From the NCBI GenBank assembly GCA_018262875.1, contig JADFDL010000130.1, positions 1-5,473 of the forward strand: a stretch of DNA of 5,473 bases. Reading direction: 5' to 3'. Within the stretch, counting starts at the first letter, position 1. Every line of letters starts with the position of its first letter. The stretch is from Rhodocyclaceae bacterium. GTDB lineage: Bacteria > Pseudomonadota > Gammaproteobacteria > Burkholderiales > Rhodocyclaceae. Under the pieces are notes generated by a model. The model had not been told where the DNA came from and did not search any database. It saw only the letters and a program-made list of their open reading frames with translations. Positions 1 to 5,387 of this stretch are shown in pieces. A program made the translations under genes and the position numbers.

Positions 1-1015
1 AGCTATCGTCGGACGGGTAGACCCAGTACTGGTTACCGAATGTCCTGGCGGCCCATTCCAATTTCTCCCGATTGAATCGGGCGCGTTGTTCGCAGGCTGT
101 TTTCCACCCTCCAGCCAGATTAATCACATGCGAGACATCTTCCGGATGGGCCGCTGCATATGTTGAAGACAAAAATCCGCCGCGCGAATGCCCGGCGAGT
201 ATTACTTTTTGGATTCCGAATTTTGCTTTAACCTGACTGATAACCTGATCCAGTTGATCGCCAGCCTCCTGTGTCTCAGTGAGAAACGATCCGATATCGC
301 AGGAAGCGATCTCCTCAGTAAACCTGCCCTCCGAATCGCCGCGTCCTTTACGCATCCACATAACGACAACATAGCCATTGTCGACAAACGGTTTTGCAAT
401 TGCCGGCACTATGTAGCTGTAGCTGATCTTTATCCCGGCAGGCTTTCCTCCGCTGGAGCCGTGACTGAATAAGACGACTTTTCCGTTTGGATTTTTTGGC
501 TGGAAAACTGCTGCTTCCAACTTGTTGGTGGTCGATCCGAATGCGCCTTTCTCGATGTAATCAAATGTCGTGCGCAGTGGCGAATCCATGAACACCACGC
601 ACTCCCGGTATTTGACCTTGCCGTCTGACGATTCAGTAACGCCTGTCCCTTCAAATCTTCCTTCTCGCAATTTTCCGCCAATCCGTATAACCCAGCCTTG
701 TCCCTTCCTGTCTTTACGCTGCCCCATCCCTTTCAGTGTCGCACTTCCATCCTCCTTGAGCGTACCGGATGCCGTCTCCTCCAAAACCGTATTGTTTCTG
801 GTCCATCTGAACTCCCTGCCGTGAACCGATATTTTTGCAAGGTCTGCAAACTCCTTCGGGTCAGCGCCAGTAAGCGAAGGGCCACATATAAAAGTGCCCC
901 TCAGTTCAAGTTGCAAGCTATTCGCATTAGCCAGTTTGGGGATGCAAGGCGCCATAAAAATTCCGGCACCAATAAGCGGTATGAACTTCCTGAGAAACCA
1001 TTTCACAAGATGCAT
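1..1015 (-). CDS. Exported alpha/beta hydrolase with N-terminal two-Cys beta module (3' end off window)
   Basis: The gene is open from ATG at 1015 to the left edge, giving 338 codons with no stop, so the C-terminus is missing. GGGAGGGGAG lies just upstream of the ATG (GGAGG 5 bases away), which supports this start. Residues 1-31 look like a signal peptide (basic start, hydrophobic 11-22, possible cleavage after Ala-Asn-Ala at 31). Residues 34-143 form a beta-rich module with Cys44 and Cys139, possibly disulfide-bonded, and a GTL-DG-ATLKG-type repeat pattern; I recognise this pattern from other secreted bacterial proteins. The alpha/beta hydrolase fold follows, with a likely oxyanion-hole motif HGSSGG (185-190), an RKGRGDSEG turn (222-230) and a nucleophile elbow GHSRGG with Ser277. 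The catalytic Asp and His should lie beyond the window. The fold resembles dienelactone-hydrolase/acyl-peptidase-like esterases. An ester, thioester or amide substrate is possible; the specificity is unknown. It is the last visible gene of a probable three-gene operon, 47 bases after the TPR gene. Confidence 0.85.
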   Translation of the reverse strand, partial: MHLVKWFLRKFIPLIGAGIFMAPCIPKLANANSLQLELRGTFICGPSLTGADPKEFADLAKISVHGREFRWTRNNTVLEETASGTLKEDGSATLKGMGQRKDRKGQGWVIRIGGKLREGRFEGTGVTESSDGKVKYRECVVFMDSPLRTTFDYIEKGAFGSTTNKLEAAVFQPKNPNGKVVLFSHGSSGGKPAGIKISYSYIVPAIAKPFVDNGYVVVMWMRKGRGDSEGRFTEEIASCDIGSFLTETQEAGDQLDQVISQVKAKFGIQKVILAGHSRGGFLSSTYAAAHPEDVSHVINLAGGWKTACEQRARFNREKLEWAARTFGNQYWVYPSDDS

Positions 1016-1016
1016 T

Positions 1017-1026
1017 CTCCCCTCCC
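1017..1026 (-). promoter_or_regulatory. Ribosome binding site of the alpha/beta hydrolase gene
   Basis: Purine-rich GGGAGGGGAG lies directly before the ATG at 1015, with GGAGG 5 bases from the start codon. It decides the start of a gene that is cut by the window edge and implies independent ribosome entry on the polycistronic message. Confidence 0.7.
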
Positions 1027-1062
1027 ACGTCCCTGTAACTGTTTTCACCCCACGGAAATCAG

Positions 1063-2409
1063 CTATTGATGTTTACGTTTTGTCTCGCTTAATTCGAGCA
1101 ACTTTGCCGCGTCATCGACAGCCCATTCAGGAATTTTCTTTTTATCTTGCTCGACAAGTTTGCGCAGAATAGCCGCCGAAGCAAGAGCTTCGTTTTTATT
1201 TCCGAGCGACAGTTCAATATTTCCCTTCAAAATATGCAGCGCCGGATTCTCTGCGTCTAGGGATAAAGCGAAAATGATTCTCGCCAACGCCTCCGTGTAA
1301 CGGCCCTGCTCCTGAAGTGCACTAGCAAGGTTATGGTGATACCAGGCATTGCCAGGTTCTAAATGGATAGCCCTCTCAAACCGCTCTGCCGCCTCCTTCC
1401 AACGCTGAAGGCTTATCATCGACAGACCGGACTGGTTGTAAGCCGCAAAATGGCGTGGGTCACGCTTGATCGCCTGATCGAAGCTGCGGATAGCATCCTC
1501 GTGACGCCCCATATCCCGCAACACACGGCCTTTTGCAAAATAACCCTGCGGTATTCCCGGTGAAAATCCAATGGTCAACTCAGCAGCTTGGAGCGCCTTA
1601 TCGAATTCCTTTTTTTCCCTGAGCGCCATTGACTGCCAGAAGTGTGCAGAAGCGAACTTCGGATCAATCCTCAGAGCGGCATCGGCATCGGACAATACCT
1701 CTTCATACTTTCTTGCATCGAAATCCATCCACGCCTTGAGCATCCAGGCCCACTTATCGTCGCCGGGATCGTCGTTGGTCAGGCAGATATTAATCATGCG
1801 TTGTGCGTTGGCAATATCCTTTTGCCAGTAGTACGCGCGTGCGACGATATAGGGATCGAACGACTCGACCAGAGCCCAGGCTGCCTTGCGGAATAGCTGA
1901 TCCGGAGATTCGCCCGATTCGACGCTTACGATGATCTTGCGGTCAGGCAGTCGTCTTAGGCGAAGTTCGAAAGATTTTGGTGCGCCTTCCCTGGTTTCTC
2001 TGACAGTAATCTCCCCGGTAATCCTGATTACCTGTCTGCCCATCGCCTGCCGCAATACATTTGCAACATTCTTGAAGTTGATGCCGCCAATAGGCGTTTC
2101 CAAAGCGGGCACAGCATCTCCAACGGGCTTATCGGCGATACCTACCGCCCCCTTTCTACTCGCACTCTGCAACTGGATGATGGAAACCTCATCGAGGATT
2201 CTCTGTATGGAGATGGCACCGCCAAATCCCTTTCCCTCGAATTCCGATGGCACGGTAACAGGTTCGATCACCACGCTGTCATTGGTCGCCGCCTGATAAA
2301 CAGCCATCATGGCAAAGAGTACGGTACCCGCAGCAATCAGTGCGATTGCAGCGTGGCGTATCAATTCAATCCCGTTGCGGGTCTTAGAAAGCAAATATCC
2401 GGTTTCCAT
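1063..2409 (-). CDS. Membrane-anchored TPR-repeat protein
   Basis: A 448-residue protein when started at ATG 2409. An in-frame TTG at 2421 would add four residues, and neither start has a clear Shine-Dalgarno, so translation may be coupled to the upstream gene that ends 25 bases earlier. A short basic N-terminus (K9, R11, R18) precedes one membrane segment (about 19-39), predicting N-in topology with the rest in the periplasm. Residues 46-185 form a linker domain with a V-x-P-x-x-F/G start (about 50-62) and a GGINFKNVANVLRQAMG stretch followed by ITGEI (about 108-134). I recall similar segments in other anchored TPR proteins, but have no family name for them. From about 219 to 420 there are six TPR-like helix pairs of roughly 34 residues, with typical W/Y-x-LG/A-x-x and A-x-x-x-P patterns and turns such as RIDPK, KRDPR and HLEPG. 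TPRs bind proteins, so a scaffold or chaperone role for the two flanking exported hydrolases is an inference. No catalytic motif is visible. Confidence 0.88.
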   Translation of the reverse strand: METGYLLSKTRNGIELIRHAAIALIAAGTVLFAMMAVYQAATNDSVVIEPVTVPSEFEGKGFGGAISIQRILDEVSIIQLQSASRKGAVGIADKPVGDAVPALETPIGGINFKNVANVLRQAMGRQVIRITGEITVRETREGAPKSFELRLRRLPDRKIIVSVESGESPDQLFRKAAWALVESFDPYIVARAYYWQKDIANAQRMINICLTNDDPGDDKWAWMLKAWMDFDARKYEEVLSDADAALRIDPKFASAHFWQSMALREKKEFDKALQAAELTIGFSPGIPQGYFAKGRVLRDMGRHEDAIRSFDQAIKRDPRHFAAYNQSGLSMISLQRWKEAAERFERAIHLEPGNAWYHHNLASALQEQGRYTEALARIIFALSLDAENPALHILKGNIELSLGNKNEALASAAILRKLVEQDKKKIPEWAVDDAAKLLELSETKRKHQ

Positions 2410-2434
2410 CTTTATCAGCAATCCGTGTCAGCAT

Positions 2435-3652
2435 TCACCATTTGCCATAACGGCTAACGAGCGCCTTCCATAAAGCTAACTTCTCAGGCCAGATATCGGT
2501 CGCCTTAGCGTCTTTTGCCACGGCCGTGTGCACCAGGACAAGTTTGTGCGTCGGATCGATCGCGATTGCCTGTCCGAACAGACCGAGAAGCCAAAAGCGC
2601 CTCTGTTCGCCCGGCTCCATCCAGAACTGGTAGCCATAGCCAAAGTACCGTTTTCCCATATGCGGATGAAACTGCGGCGGATGGCGCTTCCATGAAGTCG
2701 CCTCCAGAACATATTCCTTCGGCAGAATTTGCACGCCGTTCAGCGCACCGTCGTTCGCAAGCAGCCATCCGAGTCGTCCATAGTCGCGCAACGTGGCATT
2801 AAAACCAGCGGAGGCACGTTCCGCACCCTTTGCATCCGTACTCCAAAAGGCATCCGATTCGGCACCGAGCGGTCGCCATAATTTCTCCGAAATGTATTCG
2901 GCAAGGGAAGTGCCCGTTGCCCCTCTCACGACAAAACCGAGGACGGTGGTTTCGCTGCTGGCGTAATAGAAGCGTTCGCCCGGCGCGGCCGTCCGCTCGC
3001 TGTATCTCTTGAGAAATTCCAGCAGCCCATGTCTGAGCGACATCCAAAGCATGGCCGTGTTATCGTCATTGCCGGAGTAGTCTTCGGAAAATCTGACTCC
3101 CGATGACATGCGCAGCAAATCCCGGATAGAGGTTTCGCCGTACGCGGCACCGGCCAGATCTGGGACATAGATTGCGGCTTTGTCATCGAGAGAGCGTATC
3201 TTCCCCTCGGATAGCGCAAGTCCTATTGCGAGGCTGGTGATCGATTTGCCCATTGACATAGAATAGAACTTGTCGCTGTCTTTACGCCCGTATTGATATC
3301 GTTCGATCAGGATTTCACCATCCTTGATGACGAGCAACCCGGTCACGCGCTGCCGCGCCATGTAATCGTCGATCGAATAGGTGCTGCCCTTGAATTGATA
3401 TGTGATGGCAGGCTCTACCGCAACACGCTGAAAATCGAATCTGCCACTCCCCTTGCGTATTGGATTGAATGGAAAGACCTGGTCCATGGCGGTAAGCGAG
3501 CCGACCTTGAACCGGTCCTGACCAAGCGTGTTTGCCGTGCCGATGGGGTAACCAGCCTCCTTACCGAGAAGGCTCTCGTCCGGCGCGGCAATCGCCCCGC
3601 TCATCTGAAGCGCAAGAAGCAACGGCAACCCAAGACGCTTTAAGCGCTTCAT
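2435..3652 (-). CDS. Exported serine hydrolase, class C beta-lactamase/CubicO superfamily
   Basis: A 405-residue protein with a basic, hydrophobic N-terminus resembling a signal peptide (about 1-22, cleavage near Ala-Ile-Ala-Ala), so a periplasmic or secreted enzyme is expected. The catalytic SxxK motif is Ser133-Met-Gly-Lys136 within SMSMGKS. The second motif is Tyr230-Ala-Ser232, where YxN is classical. The third, replacing KTG, is probably His375-Thr-Ala377 on the strand after LLGLFGQAIAID. This set is typical of the broad penicillin-binding-protein-like family that includes esterases, D-aminopeptidases and 6-aminohexanoate-dimer hydrolase (NylB). True beta-lactamase activity is not implied. 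The length fits the family with a roughly 90-residue N-terminal extension before the catalytic domain. GGGAG lies 9 bases before the ATG. The gene heads a probable operon with the TPR and alpha/beta hydrolase genes and has its own likely promoter at 3682-3711. The substrate is not deducible. Confidence 0.9.
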   Translation of the reverse strand: MKRLKRLGLPLLLALQMSGAIAAPDESLLGKEAGYPIGTANTLGQDRFKVGSLTAMDQVFPFNPIRKGSGRFDFQRVAVEPAITYQFKGSTYSIDDYMARQRVTGLLVIKDGEILIERYQYGRKDSDKFYSMSMGKSITSLAIGLALSEGKIRSLDDKAAIYVPDLAGAAYGETSIRDLLRMSSGVRFSEDYSGNDDNTAMLWMSLRHGLLEFLKRYSERTAAPGERFYYASSETTVLGFVVRGATGTSLAEYISEKLWRPLGAESDAFWSTDAKGAERASAGFNATLRDYGRLGWLLANDGALNGVQILPKEYVLEATSWKRHPPQFHPHMGKRYFGYGYQFWMEPGEQRRFWLLGLFGQAIAIDPTHKLVLVHTAVAKDAKATDIWPEKLALWKALVSRYGKW

Positions 3653-3681
3653 CCCGGAGAACTCCCTTTTCCACCCCGGCG

Positions 3682-3711
3682 ATTATGAACCTGAACCCCG
3701 CTTGGTGTCAT
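3682..3711 (-). promoter_or_regulatory. Candidate sigma70 promoter of the hydrolase-TPR-hydrolase operon
   Basis: On the minus strand, ATGACA (3711-3706, five of six to TTGACA) is followed after 18 bases by CATAAT (3687-3682, five of six to TATAAT). Transcription would start near 3675, leaving a leader of about 23 bases with GGGAG (3666-3662) before the ATG at 3652. It lies in the 81-base gap after the toxin gene, where I see no intrinsic terminator, so read-through from the toxin-antitoxin genes is also possible. The match is by eye only. Confidence 0.5.
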
Positions 3712-3733
3712 GTCATTGCCATTGTATGCGCGA

Positions 3734-4234
3734 CTATTTCTCACCCGCTTCGTCCAGCACCGCCCGGATCAACTCCGCAGAAAGCCGGAAGTCGTTTTCC
3801 AGCAGTTGCTCGAACACCGGCCTTGCCGCCGGAATCAGGCGGCGCCGCTTCGCCGCCAGGATGATCCCAGCCGTGCCGGTGACCGCGAATCCGAGTTCCC
3901 GCGCGATGGCGCGGCCGGCTTTTTCGTCCATGAGGATGAGGCAGGGCCGGCGCAGATTGACGGCTGCGCGCAGCGTGCTGGCTTCTCCCTCGTCCAGTTC
4001 GGCGAAGACTGGCTCCGCCCACTGTTCCTGAATGACCTTGAGCCAGCCGCGCCGTAGGGCGGCGGCGATTTCCCGCGCGCCCGGCCGGTCGCTGCCCGGC
4101 ACGACTTCCCCATGCACGGCGGCGGTCAGCGTCACCTTGCCGAATAGGGCATGCGTCCAGGCAAGGCCACCGACGATGCCCAGCGCAATGAGGGGGCTGG
4201 CGTCGGCGAGGACAATCGAGGCAGGACGCTTCAC
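3734..4234 (-). CDS. DUF3368-family PIN-like toxin, probable ribonuclease
   Basis: A 166-residue protein from the GTG at 4234. That GTG overlaps the antitoxin stop (GTGA), the usual arrangement for coupled genes, and puts the first catalytic-type Asp at residue 11. An upstream in-frame ATG at 4252 would add six residues; no Shine-Dalgarno favours either. The features match DUF3368, a PIN-like family: LADASPLIALG with Asp11, Glu43, LDEGEASTL (80-88, Glu84), and LILMDEKAGR (99-108, Asp103) followed by TGTAGIILAAKRRRLI (119-134). The four acidic residues would bind metal in a PIN-type nuclease centre. Family members are generally paired with UPF0175 or similar small antitoxins, as here. The expected role is a toxin that cleaves RNA when the antitoxin is lost. 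All key acidic residues are present, so it looks intact. Target RNA is unknown. Confidence 0.82.
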   Translation of the reverse strand: MKRPASIVLADASPLIALGIVGGLAWTHALFGKVTLTAAVHGEVVPGSDRPGAREIAAALRRGWLKVIQEQWAEPVFAELDEGEASTLRAAVNLRRPCLILMDEKAGRAIARELGFAVTGTAGIILAAKRRRLIPAARPVFEQLLENDFRLSAELIRAVLDEAGEK

Positions 4235-4578
4235 GCCGAGCGGGCGAGCCATGCGTCGAGATCCTTCATGTCTTCCCGCAGCGAGGCGGCGTTGCCCTTG
4301 ATGGCGGGAATGCCCAGGCGGGAGACATGCCGCATGAAGTCGGCCAGCGCCATCCCGGCGAGGCGGGCCGCATGGCCGAGCGAAAGACTGTCGTCCTTGA
4401 AGAGAGATACCGCCAGCGCGGTGCGCACGCCGGGCTGGTCGAGCAGTTTCTCGTCGTCCAGATGCACCAGCACGGCCTCGGGGTGATGGCGGCTGGTGAC
4501 CACCACCACGTCCTCCTGCGCCATCTTGAGCGCGGTGGATGGGTTGTCCTTGAGTTCACGTACGCTGACCGATTTCAT
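4231..4578 (-). CDS. Two-part antitoxin: Phd/YefM-like N-terminus plus UPF0175-like C-terminus
   Basis: A 115-residue protein. The start at ATG 4578 is chosen because AAAGGAGG sits four bases upstream; a start at 4602 would overlap the -10 box and add eight unlikely residues. Residues 1-42 resemble a Phd/YefM (prevent-host-death) DNA-binding and dimerisation domain: SVRELKDNPSTAL, then VVVVTSRHHPEAVLVHLDD. Residues 54-108 resemble UPF0175, an antitoxin family with a short helix-turn-helix: ALAVSLFKDDSLSLGHAARL then AGMALADFMRHVSRLGIPAI and a Leu/Asp-rich tail. It should neutralise the downstream DUF3368 toxin, with which it overlaps by 4 bases, and repress its own promoter through the direct repeats at 4594-4615. 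Having both antitoxin-type domains in one chain is noteworthy; which half contacts the toxin and which contacts DNA cannot be read from sequence. Confidence 0.82.
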   Translation of the reverse strand: MKSVSVRELKDNPSTALKMAQEDVVVVTSRHHPEAVLVHLDDEKLLDQPGVRTALAVSLFKDDSLSLGHAARLAGMALADFMRHVSRLGIPAIKGNAASLREDMKDLDAWLARSA

Positions 4579-4582
4579 ATGT

Positions 4583-4590
4583 CCTCCTTT
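4583..4590 (-). promoter_or_regulatory. Strong ribosome binding site of the Phd/UPF0175 antitoxin
   Basis: AAAGGAGG on the minus strand, four bases before the ATG at 4578. It is the strongest Shine-Dalgarno in the window and fixes the antitoxin start. It fits the expected need for antitoxin to be made in excess over the toxin, whose GTG start has no comparable site. Confidence 0.8.
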
Positions 4591-4593
4591 GCG

Positions 4594-4615
4594 TAGGAAC
4601 ATTATATAGGAACAT
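4594..4615. repeat. Pair of 9-bp direct repeats TAGGAACAT around the -10 box (candidate operator)
   Basis: TAGGAACAT occurs at 4594-4602 and again at 4607-4615 (plus strand), identical and separated by TATA, a 13-base period. The two copies cover the TATAAT box and the probable transcription start. Type II antitoxins commonly bind repeated sites over their own promoter, so this is a candidate operator for the Phd/UPF0175 protein. The repeat is directly visible; the binding role is inferred. Confidence 0.65.
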
Positions 4616-4629
4616 CAGGACGGACTCAA
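4601..4629 (-). promoter_or_regulatory. Sigma70-type promoter of the second toxin-antitoxin operon
   Basis: On the minus strand, TTGAGT (4629-4624, four of six to consensus) is followed after exactly 17 bases by a perfect TATAAT (4606-4601). Transcription would start near 4594, giving a leader of about 16 bases that contains the AAAGGAGG site. It is the best promoter match in the window and lies in the 68-base gap after the VapC-like gene. The -10 box is embedded in a direct repeat, suggesting repression by the antitoxin or toxin-antitoxin complex. Confidence 0.75.
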
Positions 4630-4645
4630 ACTGGCGGCTTGCCAG
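4627..4645 (-). terminator. Weak stem-loop after the VapC-like gene
   Basis: Just after the toxin stop (4649-4647), the minus strand reads CTGGC-AAGCC-GCCAG followed by TTTG: a five-base-pair GC-rich stem with a five-base loop and a very short T run. It may attenuate transcription out of the vapBC-like operon. The T run doubles as the start of the next -35 box, so it is at best a weak terminator. Confidence 0.3.
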
Positions 4646-4646
4646 C

Positions 4647-5078
4647 TCACAAGCCCGGAAACTTCACAGTCCGCATCTTGAGCCGCCTTGCGTTGGCAGC
4701 CAAAGTCGCATCGAGCGTGGCCATCGCTTTCACGCCCACCTCAAGCGCGACGGCAAGGTGAAGCGCGTCGCCGGCTCGCAATCCATGCGATTGCTGCCGA
4801 GCCAGCCTCGCTCCTTCCTTGAAGGCCTGCCGGCTCACCGCAATCAGGCGCAGACCGGATTCGCAAAACGATTCAAAGCCGCGCCAGGCGGCCCGCGCAT
4901 CTTTTGCCCCAAGCATGCCGGACCGCTCCTTGAGCGAGAGCGCGCTGGCGAATTCCGTCACGATCCAATCGGATGACAGCAATGGGTCGGAACAGGTTTC
5001 GAACCAGGCATCCACGGCAGCGCTGGCCGGCTCCCGCACGAAAAGCGGAACGGCGGCGCTCGTGTCGAAGTAGATCAT
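4647..5078 (-). CDS. vapC: VapC-like PIN-domain toxin ribonuclease
   Basis: A 143-residue protein spanning a complete PIN domain. The usual acidic residues are all visible: Asp5 in MIYFDTSAAVPLF, Glu42 in VTEFASAL, Asp104 in RAGDALHLA and Asp123 in MATLDATLA. Together they would bind Mg2+ or Mn2+ in the active site. Family members are endoribonucleases that cut tRNA or rRNA and arrest growth when freed from antitoxin. The ATG at 5078 overlaps the antitoxin stop by one base (TGATG), so translation is probably coupled. The toxin has no Shine-Dalgarno of its own as good as the antitoxin's. The length is normal for VapC and no lesion is apparent. The exact RNA target cannot be inferred. Confidence 0.88.
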   Translation of the reverse strand: MIYFDTSAAVPLFVREPASAAVDAWFETCSDPLLSSDWIVTEFASALSLKERSGMLGAKDARAAWRGFESFCESGLRLIAVSRQAFKEGARLARQQSHGLRAGDALHLAVALEVGVKAMATLDATLAANARRLKMRTVKFPGL

Positions 5079-5332
5079 CAGTAGCGGGCCCCCTTGCGCA
5101 TTTTTTCGACCACCGGTTCGGTTTCCGGCATGGCCTCGCGCAATTTGCGCATCTGTCCAAGGAATGCGGCCTTGTCGAAGGGCCTGGTCGGCACCAGGGT
5201 GATTTCACCGCTCGACGTGACTTCCGCCTCGACGCTGTCCCCCTCGCGCAGCCCCGCCTTCCGGGCGTACTCGCTCGGCAGCCGAACCGCCAGGCTATTG
5301 CCCCACTTCGCCACCTGCAATCTCACATTCAT
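5078..5332 (-). CDS. vapB: AbrB/MazE-fold antitoxin (VapB-like)
   Basis: An 84-residue protein from the ATG at 5332, chosen because GAGAGG (5346-5341) lies eight bases upstream and because AbrB-type antitoxins begin close to the swapped-hairpin domain. A start at 5377 would run through the promoter repeats. Residues 1-47 form a SpoVT/AbrB-like DNA-binding domain: VAKWGNSLAVRLPSEYARKA (7-26), GLREGDSVEAEV and ITLVP. The charged, probably helical tail (about 50-84) should wrap onto and inhibit the PIN toxin encoded immediately downstream. It is expected to repress its own operon, and the repeated TGTATATCC sites at 5349-5367 are the obvious candidate operator. MazE is an alternative name for this fold, but the PIN-domain partner makes VapB the better label. 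Confidence 0.87.
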   Translation of the reverse strand: MNVRLQVAKWGNSLAVRLPSEYARKAGLREGDSVEAEVTSSGEITLVPTRPFDKAAFLGQMRKLREAMPETEPVVEKMRKGARY

Positions 5333-5348
5333 GATTAAGGCCTCTCGA

Positions 5349-5367
5349 TGTATATCCGTGTATATCC
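5349..5367. repeat. Tandem 9-bp repeat TGTATATCC upstream of vapB (candidate operator)
   Basis: TGTATATCC occurs at 5349-5357 and 5359-5367 (plus strand), a 10-base period or about one helical turn, so a dimeric regulator could read both copies on one DNA face. They lie 17-35 bases before the vapB start, in an AT-rich island inside GC-rich sequence. Each copy contains TATACA on the minus strand, so the repeat overlaps plausible -10 boxes. Confidence 0.6.
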
Positions 5368-5387
5368 ATACTAGCACAAATCATCCA
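5359..5387 (-). promoter_or_regulatory. Possible vapBC promoter
   Basis: A minus-strand TATACA (5364-5359, four of six to TATAAT) lies 17 bases after TGGATG (5387-5382, three of six to TTGACA). An alternative is TTGTGC (5379-5374) with the second TATACA (5354-5349) at 19-base spacing. Neither is strong; the location in the AT-rich island before the operon is the main support. Confidence 0.35.

Noticed and set aside
430..681. Minus-strand open frame of 83 codons
   Set aside because: It is in a different frame inside the alpha/beta hydrolase gene, which is open through this region and carries HGSSGG there.
1011..1030. Lipoprotein signal for the alpha/beta hydrolase because of Cys24
   Set aside because: The residues before Cys24 (Met-Ala-Pro) do not fit a lipobox; cleavage after Ala31 by signal peptidase I fits better.
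698..1069. Plus-strand open frame of 123 codons
   Set aside because: It lies antisense to the alpha/beta hydrolase N-terminus, whose signal peptide, ribosome binding site and conserved module support the minus strand.
1931..2296. Plus-strand open frame of 121 codons
   Set aside because: It lies wholly opposite the TPR gene, shows no recognisable domain and is explained as a shadow of a well-supported coding strand.
2384..2434. Mini-frame starting at an ATG directly after the serine hydrolase stop (TGAATG)
   Set aside because: It ends after only 16 codons in a frame different from the TPR gene. A role in coupling is imaginable but nothing supports it.
4579..4602. Upstream ATG extension of the Phd/UPF0175 antitoxin
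   Set aside because: It would start inside the -10 region and translate through the AAAGGAGG ribosome binding site, so the ATG at 4578 is preferred.
4973..5338. Plus-strand open frame of 121 codons across both vapB and vapC
   Set aside because: It is Arg/His-rich with no domain, and lies antisense to two genes with intact family motifs; high GC produces such frames.
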